In this document: piece by piece, positions 25,068-35,492 of the stretch
Layout of the letters: each line of letters opens with the position of its first letter
Position numbering within the stretch: the stretch's first letter is position 1
NCBI RefSeq assembly: GCF_025698545.1
Contig: NC_068565.1
Location: 1,364,001-1,428,000 of the forward strand
Source: Gossypium raimondii
Lineage: Eukaryota > Streptophyta > Magnoliopsida > Malvales > Malvaceae
Direction: 5' to 3'
Length of the DNA stretch: 64,000 bases
Made by a program: the position numbers and the translations under genes
Notes under the pieces: generated by a model
What the model saw: only the letters and a program-made list of their open reading frames with translations
Databases searched by the model: none
What the model was told of the DNA's origin: nothing

Positions 25068-25424
25068 TATGAAACTATGAGATTTTAGGGCAAACAATTT
25101 AAAATGAGTTACTTGTACCTAGTTCATAAGTTTTATTTCACCTAATTGGTACGTAGATTTGAAAACTTTTAATCAATTTGGTCCTTTTATTGATACATGG
25201 TTTATCCCGTTAGATAAATTAATCTCCATTAATCTTGGGTTTAATTGTTAGACATATTATTTGAATTAAGGTATCTTCCATAACCATTTTACGGTCCACA
25301 AAAATTAATGTTTTTGAGGCTAATGACTACCTTTCCCAACAACGGCATCTTCAATGTTCAAACTTGAATCATTCATCTGGGAGTGCAACGTGTCTTACCA
25401 TTGCACCCACCACTTATTGGTTAA

Positions 25425-25562
25425 AAAAATTTATCAACCCATTAATTTAAATAAAAACTTTCAAATAGTTTAGTTTCCATTTGTAACTTTTTAAAGATAA
25501 TTGACCCGAATTTAAATTTACTAATAATTTAGGGGCGTCAAATATAATTTCCAAGAACCCAT
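25425..25562. repeat. Right-end fragment of the 0.55-kb inverted-repeat element
   Basis: The sequence 'aatttaaataaaaactttcaaatagtttag ... actaataatttagggg' matches the right third of the copies at 2292, 26015 and 34253. The left part is absent. Confidence 0.5.
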
Positions 25563-26014
25563 GAAATCTCAAAAATATTTTCAATAAACACCTACCAAAT
25601 CCTTTGACATTTTAGGTCAATATAATCCCAACACAAGGAAAGGTTCCAAAACAGCTAATAGCGCCCATTAATTATTCTCATTCCCATAGACAATTTGACA
25701 TGGGCAAATAAAAAGGGTTAATATCAGCAAACATCCCTAATTTATTTTCTAGATTTTAAATTAGTCCCTAAACTTTAAAATATTTTAATTGAATTTTCAA
25801 AATATCAATATTATATCAATTAGATTCTTTCACTAGCTTGCCTGTCAATTTGGATGTTAATTGTCATTTCAAATTAGATACATTAGCATGTTTAAAATAA
25901 ATAAAAAAAGATTTAAACACATACATAGTACCTATCACAATTAAGTGATAGTTTGCATTTGGCATGTTAAAAGAGATAGTGTCGATAAAATTTATGAGGG
26001 TTTTCATTTTTCTT

Positions 26015-26572
26015 GGGGTAAACTACATCTAATGTTATTAAACTATTATTAAAGTTACGTTATGTTCACCCAACTTTAAAAAGTTACGAAAATGGTATTT
26101 GAACTGTTCGAAAGTTTTTCATTTAGGTCATTGGGCTACTAAAATCGATGTTGTATAACAGTATCCATTCACACCACCTACACCAATCGAAAGCTCTCCT
26201 TTCCTTTCTCACCTACAATTAAGTTATTTTTCATGAAACAAGTTTGATCGTCACAAATTTGCGAACTAAAATCAAACAATTTTCTTCTTGAATATTCAAC
26301 ACCGATTGTTGGATCGACTTGGATCAAATTTATGTTCTTCTACTCATCGCTACTAATCTACCATACTGATTATCGAATCTTCACTTCGGGCTCACTAGCA
26401 AGAATTAAAAAAAGAAACTTAAAAGCCGGTGACTTAATTAAAAACTTTTGAATAATTCAATGACTTAAATTAAAACTTTCGGATAATTTAGTGACCTTTT
26501 GGTAACTTTTCAAAGTTGAGTGCTCAAAACGGAAACCTACTAATAGATTAGTAACCTTGGTATATTTTACCC
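26015..26572. mobile_element. 0.55-kb inverted-repeat element, copy 2, with 8-bp target duplication
   Basis: Starts GGGGTAAACTACATCTAATG; the right end reads GGGTAAAATATACCAAGG on the opposite strand, giving a degenerate terminal inverted repeat. The 8-bp sequence TTTTTCTT flanks it on both sides (26007-26014 and 26573-26580). An 8-bp duplication fits hAT-like elements. It has no coding frame. Confidence 0.65.
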
Positions 26573-26913
26573 TTTTTCTTACTAACACATTGAATTTCAA
26601 GTTACGTATGCAGTAAAACACGTGTTTATAATTTCATCCACACGATTCAAATATGCTCTACATTAGATTTAAATAGACATTTAACATTCAAGGTAACAAC
26701 TACGTTAATTGATACAACATTGATACTCTAAGAACTTATAATATTTCGAAAGTTTGACACAAATTTAAAATCTAAGTAATAATTCGAGGACGTCCTGTGA
26801 ATTTAACCCAATAAAAATAACAATCCACGATACGAAACAACAAGGAAATTTCATATTTCATTAGGGGTAAATCCGTCATTTGGCCGGCAGTTTCTTTCCG
26901 CGTCCGCCATTGC

Positions 26914-26930
26914 CATTTATATTATAAAAA
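26914..26930 (+). promoter_or_regulatory. Candidate TATA region of the TAXIMIN gene
   Basis: The sequence atttatattataaaaat lies about 105-120 bp upstream of the start codon, followed by a purine-rich, A-tract-containing leader (26962-27000) typical of a plant 5' UTR. Confidence 0.4.
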
Positions 26931-27032
26931 TTGACTAAAATCGTCTTCAACTTCAAATTTTAAACACAGAACAAGAAAAAAAAAAAAAACAAACAAACAA
27001 AAGAGCTTCGAATTTTTTGTTTACAAACAAAA

Positions 27033-27406
27033 ATGGGGGATTGCAGGCCATTGGGGTTCTTATTAGGACTCCCGTTCGCTCTCATCGCACTGGTTTTATC
27101 CGTCGTCGGCGCCGTCATTTGGGTTCTCGGGTAAGTCTTCTTTCATATCTCTTCTTTTTCTTCGTAAACGAAATCATATAGATCAAAGAGTTAAATTCCA
27201 GTAAAAAAAGGGTTTTGTTTTGTTTTTTATTGAAATTGTGGGATTCGATTATTTCAATGTTGTTTTAAATTTTTTTTTGCAGGACTATATTGAGTTGTCT
27301 TTGCCCATGCTGTATTTGTTGTGCTGGACTTGCCAATTTCGCAGTGAGTCTCATCAAGCTTCCTATTAAAGTTCTTAGATGGTTCACTAATCAAATCCCA
27401 TGTTGA
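27033..27406 (+). CDS. TAX: TAXIMIN-type cysteine-rich signalling peptide
   Basis: TAXIMIN peptides are small, highly conserved plant secreted or membrane peptides reported to affect lateral organ separation and secondary metabolism. Two exons, 27033-27130 and 27283-27406, joined by a GT-AG intron, encode 73 residues, the expected length. The protein starts [15 protein letters not shown], has a hydrophobic segment at residues about 8-36 that acts as signal peptide or membrane anchor, then a Cys cluster C38-L-C40-P-C42-C43-I-C45-C46, a second hydrophobic stretch, and ends FTNQIPC. Cys4 and Cys73 are also present, giving eight Cys in total. A gene this short is easily missed because the intron splits it. 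Whether it is the TAX1 or TAX2 orthologue is not decidable here. Confidence 0.93.
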
Positions 27407-28100
27407 TTTTAGTCCAAAGATCATGTTCTTCGATTTTTTTTTCTTTGATCTTGGAGAAAGTTGTGCTGATTTTAATTTGATTTTTTAGTTTATTATTTTG
27501 ATTGTTTAGATGATTGATTTATGAATATGGCATTGATGTTGGATGGTTTACAGAGTTTAAGCATTTGATTCTTGATTTTGGGTGCTTTCTCTTTTGTACA
27601 TTCTAAGATGCTTTTGAACTTCTTTTTTATGGATAATTTATTATTATTATTGTTCTTTTATGCTAAAAGAGGTTTAAATTATCTTTTATTGATTTAATTA
27701 AGTTTAGGTTGCGGATATTCACAAATATTGAATTTATTTATTTTAATAATATAATATATAAAATTTGGAGTGGATGTGGATATATATACTGAATATCCCT
27801 TATTTAAGGTAAAGGTTTTTAACCGGTCAACCTGTCAGTTCGATTAAAAGATATTAAAAATTAGGTTCAACTATTCAAATTAATCAATTTTTTGTTCAGT
27901 TCAATAGGTTAATATTGTTCTCTGATCAACTCGTTCAATGCATTTTATTAAATTGGTATACCAATCGATTCTCAGATGAAACCTCATTGCTTACTAGGAT
28001 AACGGATGTACATTCGAATTTGAATATTTGAATCCTATTAGTTACAAAATACTTATTTTCATTATTAAAATATATATAAAAAAGAAATTTGTTGGATTTA
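27407..28100. other. TAXIMIN 3' UTR and short intergenic sequence
   Basis: T-rich sequence follows the stop codon to about 27650, suitable for a 3' UTR. The rest is AT-rich and unassigned. Confidence 0.5.
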
Positions 28101-28690
28101 GGGTCCGTTTGTTTGCCAGTAAAATATTTTCCGTAAAATGATTTTTGGAAAATGTTTAACTTTTCTATAAAATGATTTACTGGAAAATATTTTCTGGTCT
28201 TTGAATGAATCTGTGTAAAATATTTTCTGCTGTTTGACAGATTTTCTGAAAATATTTTCCGAAAAAGTTGTTTTTACATATATTAATATATATTAATAAA
28301 TTTTTATATTTTAAATTATTTTTAGATATATTGCAATTTGATTTAATAAATTTTTTTCTTGAGTATTACTCTAGAAATTCTTATAATAATTAATATTTTT
28401 TTAGAATTAAAAATTACAATTGGTTATAGTAAGTAATTACAAGTGTACAAACATACTCTAATATCAACCGGATATCTGGAGGTTATAGTAAATAATTACA
28501 AGAATGCTTGAGAGCTTTAGAAAAATGTCTTACGGAAATTGAAATGGTAAGACAATTTCCCAAAAATTGTAAGGCATTTTCCATTGTTTTGGAGTTGATT
28601 TTCCAAATGGAAAATGTTTTCCGCCAAACAAACACTGAAAAAGTTGGAAAATAATTTCCAGAAAATCAAATCCCACAATCAAACGGACCC
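28101..28690. mobile_element. MITE with TTA target duplication (PIF/Harbinger-like)
   Basis: A 590-bp element with ends GGGTCCGTTTGTTTG and, on the other strand, GGGTCCGTTTGATTG, flanked by TTA on both sides (28098-28100 and 28691-28693). The subterminal parts carry many inverted 'ggaaaatattttc' motifs. Non-coding, about 0.7 kb downstream of the TAXIMIN gene. Confidence 0.75.
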
Positions 28691-29224
28691 TTAGATTTAG
28701 AATTTTTTGATTTTAAATATCGCGAAAACGATCAATAAAATAGAAATCGATTTTATTATGGATTCGAATATTCGATCCATAATAATATTTAATTTGGATT
28801 TAGATTTGGAAAATAATACTCAGATAAAAATTTGGCTACTTTTAAAAACACACGTCATTACTTTAATTATAAATAGTTTGTTAGTAATATTACATCACTA
28901 AAATAAATGATTAAATTATATCAAATTAAATGTAAAAGGATTTAAATGATAATTAAACCCTTAAAAAGATCATTGAAACAGAATGATGAGGATGGAGGAA
29001 TAAGAAATTTAATCATGATTTTTGAAAAACAAAGGGAAGTTAGTGCGCCATTAATATAGAAACAGATAAAGCTAGGGCACATGCTTTGATTTCATAAATT
29101 TTTGAATTTCAAAAAATCTCCGTATTTATGGATCGGGTTAAGGTTAGGTTCAGGCAGGTTAAAACATAATATTAATTAAAAAAATTAAAGTTAAATTACT
29201 AGTTTATTCAGGTTTGATATTAGA

Positions 29225-30100
29225 TTGCTTTCATTCGGTCACCTAAATATATATACATTTTAAATATTTATCGAGTAAAAGACATTAAGGGATTAAAGTG
29301 AAAGCGATAGAAACTAAAACAATGCTTTAAAATTGTTAAATTGTATTTGTTTATCCACTTGTCTAAAGTTATAATTTTTAAATATTGAAAATTTAAATTA
29401 CAAAACATCAAAATTAATTAAATAAATTATTGAAAAATTTTGCCACTCGATAGTGTCGATCGATTTGTTATTATAATATTGAAATTTTAAATTTCAAATT
29501 AAAATCAACTCAAATAAATAATATTTAATAATTGTACATGAAACTCAAATTTCTTTTGATTATATAATCTCGTGTCTCTCATATTAAGTGAAAGCAAAGA
29601 AAATACATACAATTAATTAAATTAATTAATTTTATCTTTCATGCCAAACAAAAGCCATAATCTCAAACGAAGAACAAGCAAATAAGTTAATCAATTGTAA
29701 TGATTTTTTCTTTGCTTTTAGCTTTGTATTAAGTTCGAGATTATATAATTAAAAGAAATTTAAGTTTCACAAGCAATTATTAAATATGAGTTATCGAGTT
29801 AATTTCATTACGAATAATATAGAAACATAAAATAAAAATTGAAATTTAGGAGATTAATTTAATTAATTTTAATATTATAGCAACAAGTCGATTAACATTA
29901 TCAAGGGATAAAAATTTTCAACAAGTTATTTAATTGTTTTGAAATTTAAAATTTTAATATTGAAAAAAAAATTCAACAATGTGATAAAAAAGTACAATTT
30001 GACAATTTTTTTACCTCAAACAATACTTTAAAAAATGAAAAAAAAATTCTGACTAAAATGAAAGTGACCTAGAAGTTCGGTGACCAAAATGAAAGTGTGT
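29225..30100. repeat. Long imperfect foldback (arms about 400 bp)
   Basis: The left half and the reverse complement of the right half align in order: 'ctttcattcggtcacc' with 'ctttcattttggtcacc'; 'aattgttaaattgtatttg' with 'aattgtcaaattgtacttt'; 'gatttgttattataatatt' with 'gacttgttgctataatatt'; and, near the centre, 'aaatttcttttgattatata' with 'aaatttcttttaattatata'. The loop is about 130 bp around 29640. Non-coding. Confidence 0.75.
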
Positions 30101-30795
30101 ACGTGATGTGGCATGTACAGTTAACTGTTGTTAAAGATTTAACGATTGGGTGACTAAAGTGAAAATATCCTATAAATTAAATGACGAAATTGTAAAAATT
30201 TCATTTAAACATTTTTTATTAAAAACTACTCTCTTTTTTTTCGCATTAAACTACCTTTTACAAAATTTTTTAATAAAAAAACTTTAATTTGTCAACTTTT
30301 TCAACCTAAGTATTTGCTTTGTCAACGAGTGCATTGACCTTCAGGCTGGTTGCTCGTCACAGTTCCTTCAACATTTTTTTGTAGTTTTATTTTATTTTTA
30401 ATTTTAATTTACATTATTAAGATTTTGTCCACGTATTTTTTGTGGTTTTTATTTTATTTACTCTATTTTCTTAGAAATATATGTGATTTTAGCTTTTTTT
30501 TTTAGAAATAACCCCACAAAATTAATTATTTATAAAAGTGACTCATTTTAAACAGTGAACCTTAGTGCTATCATTGTCATTGGCGGTACTATCCTTTATA
30601 ATAGGTCAATCATTGGCTAGTTTAAAAAAAAAATAGTGCCGCCAATGAAAAGTGGTTATATAAAACGTTGAGGGACCTAATGAAGTAATTACCTTTTTTA
30701 GATTGTATGGAAAAAAGGGTGGCTGTATTACTACCGGCCCGGTGGCACCCAATTAAATACTAACATTTTGGTCTCTTTTCATGTTAGGCCTGTCT

Positions 30796-31083
30796 CCTTT
30801 TAAAATTAAAATTAAATAGCCCTTGAAAAATATAAGAATAAGAAAAAAAAATTTTCATTTTTTTAATTTTTAAAAAACAATAAACTTTAAAATATATATA
30901 ATTCTTATTTAATTACCCAAATATCTCCCTCAAAAAAAATTCTCAAAATATATTTGAGTAATTTAAATAAGAATTTTATATAGTTTTTTAAGTTTATTGT
31001 TTTTAAAAAATATAAAAAATTAAAATGGTTTATTTTTGTTATTCTTATATTTTTAAGGGCTATTTAAATTTAATTTCAAAAGG
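30796..31083. repeat. Foldback with arms of about 130 bp
   Basis: The left arm starts ccttttaaaattaaaattaa and contains 'aatagcccttgaaaaatata' and 'aattcttatttaattac'. The right arm read in reverse gives ccttttgaaattaaatttaa, 'aatagcccttaaaaatata' and 'aattcttatttaaattac'. The turn is a short 'ctccctcaaaaaaaattctc' segment near 30930. Confidence 0.75.
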
Positions 31084-31894
31084 GGATAGTGGAAATAAAC
31101 CAAAAGTTTAAAAGAATTTATTTGGATCCTGAGTCATGGCGCCACCTTTTTTTCACCAAATCTAAAAAGGGTAATTGCTTCATCAGGTTCCTAATCGTTT
31201 TATATAATCTGGCAACCATGGCGCCGAGGTTCACTATTCAAAACAGGATATTTTTGTACATAATTTTGCAAGTGGGTCTTTTTCATAAATAATTAATTTA
31301 TCTGGTTTATTTATGAAAAAATCCGTAGTTTTATTTTTACTTTTAATTTTTAGCTATATTCCAATGTGTATGTAAGATTTACTAATATAAGGGTATCACC
31401 AAACCTATTAGGAACTATTTTATAACAACGGCAGTATAGTTATTGAAGCTTTGACATGTATTGACGAATAAACTTAACGTCATGTATGTTTAATCTACAT
31501 GCATAACTTTCTTTGAAAGTTTCAATAGTACACAGAGATCATAATTATAAGTACAAAATAAATAAAATTATGATTCGATAGATGAATAATCAAATAAAAT
31601 CCACACAAGATAGATGCACATAATGAGAAAAATTCACATATCACAATTATAAGCTTTGCCAATAATAATGAGAAAATTCAAATATCCCAAACCTTCAAAG
31701 TTTAAATCCTTAACCTTTGCCAATAATGTTGAAGCTTCAATGGCTATATTTTCATTTTAATTATCAAAATTAATTAGTGATTGCTTATTAATACAATCAA
31801 TGAATACTTATATATTAAGAAAAGAAGATGGTATGGTGCTAAAAATTGGGCCATATTTAACCATGATGATTGTGTTTTTTTGGTTTACACCCAA

Positions 31895-32520
31895 GTTTTT
31901 TCAAGTTATATTAAATTTGAGATTATTTTTTGTTGGATTGGGAGCAAATAATTTTAAAATTGAATTTTGAAACATTCAAATCATTATTTGAATAAATCCG
32001 GTGTTTACTTTAAATAAATAAGGAAAATAATGATTTGAATATTTCAAAATTCAATTTTAAACCGAAAAAATTAAAATTTAGGGGCAAAAAATGATCTTTT
32101 TCGACTAAAACTGCAGCAAACCGCCTTCGGCCATTTTTCAGCGCGTAGATCTCGAAAAATTATTCGAAATAAAAAAAAATCGTCTCAATCGGACAACCGA
32201 GCGAAAAGTTATGGCCTTTCAAAGTTTTCCAAGCTAAAAAACATAAACTGTTCATCCACGTCAGCAAATCGCGTCCTCGTAGGCGCGATTTGTGTCCACG
32301 TAAGCAAAGCGCGCTGACGTGGACACGATTTCCTGACGCGTACCCTGACATCGCGCTGACGTGGACGCGATTTTGCAGAAAATGGACCATTCTGGTAAAT
32401 AATTAATTATATGGCCCATTTCGGTAATTTTTTACAAAAATTGACTTTTTTTTGGTAAATTGTCTGTTTTTTTCAAGTTATATTAAATTTGAGATTATTT
32501 TTTGTTGGATTGGGAGCAAA
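31895..32520. repeat. Direct-repeat-flanked block with GC-rich palindromic core
   Basis: A sequence of about 54 bp (caagttatattaaatttgag ... ttggattgggagcaaa) occurs at 31895-31948 and again, essentially identical, at 32466-32520. Between them lie an inverted repeat (31953-32060; arms contain 'caaatcatta / taatgatttg') and a GC-rich stretch at 32250-32385 with repeats of 'gctgacgtggacgcgatt'. Confidence 0.7.
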
Positions 32521-32529
32521 TTATTAGGG

Positions 32530-34250
32530 TGAAGTCAAAAATTCGTTTTAAGGAGCTGAAACGAAATTTTAATTTTTTATATTTTTATAATTTTTAAAGA
32601 TTAAATTAAATTTTTATAATTTTAGGGGGCCAAAGTACAATTTTATCTTTACTGATTTAAAGTTTTAAAATTTTCTAAAAGGCCAAAACAATAATTTTCT
32701 ATTTCAAGGGAGGCCGGACTCTACCAGACTCCTGGATTCGCCTTTGCAAATTATGTTAAAATCTTTTTAATAAGTAGGTTTTTTATATTTTAATTTGTAT
32801 GATCACTTTTACAACCAATAACTTATTAATAACCATGATATAATGTCATTTCCTTTGAATATTGAATCCTTGTAGTATGAGGGATGAATCAACTTTGAGT
32901 TAGATATTAAGGTAATGGTAAAACTGTAAAAAGTAGTTTTTTTTTTTAAAGAAAATGTTATTAGTAATCTGAATCATGAACAATAAAAATATAAAGACAT
33001 GATATATAATACAAACGATAAATAAATCACTATAAACTAATGCACAAATGTAATACTTGCAAAATAATCTTAAAAAAAGAGAAGGGCAAACTATCAGTAA
33101 CGACAACACTAGAATAATTCTTAAATAAATTAGAGATGCGTTAACTTGATCAAATTGTTGAAATTTGTATCCTATCGTTGCCATCATCAAATCAACTTGA
33201 CGATGAACATCAATCAACCGAGAAAAACTGTCAAAAGCCCCCAGAGACTTATCACATCATGGATGTCCAAAAGGCCAAGTCTAAGATGACCTATCATTCT
33301 CATCATCATTTCGGATCTATTACCGTCATTATGACTTATCATGACCAAAGTTTATTATTATTATTAAAAGTGGCACTTAAATTATCGATTTCGTTTCATT
33401 TTGTTTTTAAAATACAATATCATCCAATAAGAATGCAATACATGCAGGGACAAAGTCAAAAAATCATTTTAGGGAGGCAATTATATAAATTTGAGAGGGC
33501 ACAAAGTGTAATTTTACCATTGTATCAACTTATAATTTTTTTTTAATTTTTAAAAAGACTTCAAAGAAATTTTATCATTTTTAGAAGAGTCACACTTCGC
33601 GACGTGACTCATTCTTACCGGATGTTATATATTTTGGAATAAAATAAGATGAAATTAATAGTTTAGATATCGCTTTTGATAAAAACTTTAAACACTTAAA
33701 ATTAAAAATATATAATTTAGGTGCAAATTTTGTAATTAATCCTAAATTATTTTGGTCAATGAGTTTTTTTTCCTGAATTTTGGTCTATGAATTAAGATAA
33801 TACATTATTTAATCCTTAGACAACACATATAAAAATTTAAATATTAAGAATAATTTTAAATAATGTAATGAATTATTGGATAAATATTAGGCTTATATTT
33901 AATTATTTTCCAATATAATATGGCAGAATTAAATATTGCCATCCATCTTAAATTGTTTTACATGCAGTGTTATATGATTTTTTGAATTCAATTAATATAT
34001 TCATATTTTATTTTATTTTATTTTTATTTTTATAATTTAATTTTAAAATTTTCCTTTAATGGACAACAAGGAACAACTTTATTATTAGAAAAATAAATTA
34101 CATTTTGGTTACTTTATATGATAGGAAAAAATATATTTTATAAAATTATAACTTTTAGTATAAATAAATAAAAAACATTTTACATTTAAACAAAATTTAT
34201 ATGGTGGGGTAAAAATCATGTTTCCTTCAACATGCCGCAATAATAAAATA
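32530..34250. other. Intergenic stretch without a recognised gene
   Basis: AT-rich. The two overlapping frames at 32900-33217 (minus) and 33178-33546 (plus) have low-complexity or hydrophobic translations with no family features and I do not regard them as genes. Confidence 0.5.
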
Positions 34251-34252
34251 CA

Positions 34253-34803
34253 AGTATAAATTATATTTAAGGTCACTAAATTATTAATAAATTTATATTT
34301 TGGTCATTTAATTTTAAAAAGTTAAAAAATAGTCTCTAAACTATTCGAAAGTTTTTACTTAAGTTACTGGGCTGTTAAAATTACGGTTGTATGACTTTAT
34401 CTGTTTACACCAGTCGAAAGCTCTTCTTCTCCTTCTCTTTTATGGTTCAATATTTTTTATTAAACAGTTTTGAACGTTATAAATTTATGAACCAAAATCC
34501 AAACAAATTTTTTCTTCGATCTTCGACACTAATCGTCAAATTGACTTGGATCTAAGGTGTGCTCTTTTATTCGTCAATGGGTACTGATCCACCACACTGA
34601 TCATCGAATCGTCGCTTAAAACTCGCTAGTCAAACTTACAAAAAACTTTATAGCCAAGTGACTTAAATAAAAACTTTCAAATAGTTTAGTGGCTTAAATA
34701 AAAACTTTTGAATAATGCAATGACCATTTTGTAACCTTTTGAAGTTGAGTGACCAAAACTTAAAATCATTAATAATTTAGTGACATTAAGTGTAATTTAC
34801 CCT
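34253..34803. mobile_element. 0.55-kb inverted-repeat element, copy 3
   Basis: Aligns with 2292-2805 and 26015-26572 over the whole length; for example 'cagtcgaaagctcttcttct', 'cttggatctaaggtgtgctc', 'catcgaatcgtcgctt', and the repeated 'gacttaaataaaaactttc' motif. It ends aatttaccc. It lies about 0.7 kb upstream of the J-protein gene. Confidence 0.6.
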
Positions 34804-35301
34804 TAATATATATTGGTGTTTGGTTTAATAAAATTAATTAGTTGTTATTTATAGAAAATTTCAAGGATTAATTGCACTAACCTTCTTTGAATTATGGACC
34901 AAAATTTTCAAAATATTTTAATTAAATCTTCAAATTAAACGATTATTTCAATCAAGTTAATAGAGCTTAATCAAGCTTTAAGTAGTCCAAGTATGTCTTA
35001 GGCCTAACCAGAGCTTAGAAATTAAGTTTAATTTAGCTCGAGCCAAATATTAAGCCTAAAATTTTGAGTCGAGCTCGAGCTTACCACTATTTGAGTTCAG
35101 TTTGACTTGATTACACTTAGACCTGACCACTAGATTGACAGTAAACCTAATTGTAGCGATATTTCTAATTTGAGGATTAAGTTAGAATATTTTGAAGTTC
35201 AGGACCAATTTAGACTGAAACCCACATCTTGGGGACTTCCACTGTAAATATTCCAATCAGGTAGTACTTTGAACTTAGAACTGGGAAGGTGATGATATAT
35301 A

Positions 35302-35314
35302 TTCCAGGAACCTT
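35302..35314. promoter_or_regulatory. Heat-shock-element-like motif upstream of the J-protein gene
   Basis: ttccaggaaccttc contains GAAnnTTC plus a TTC spaced 3 bp from the GAA, so two of the three inverted nGAAn units are correctly spaced. It lies about 180 bp upstream of the start codon of a DNAJ gene, where a heat-shock-factor site would make sense. Motif match only. Confidence 0.3.
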
Positions 35315-35492
35315 CACCGATACGCAGTCCCCGCCACCAATCTCAAAACATCATACTCTTGATTGAATTGCGTTTAAAATATATTATTACTTTACAAATT
35401 TGAATTTCTAGTACAAATATTTTTTAAGAATTTAAGCTTTCGATTGAAACCAAAAAGGATCAAAAGAGTTGGAAAATAGAAAAAGATTGAAA

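Noticed and set aside
33178-33546. 122-residue plus-strand frame and the overlapping 105-residue minus-strand frame
   Set aside because: Low-complexity or hydrophobic translations with no domain, no intron signals and no recognisable family.
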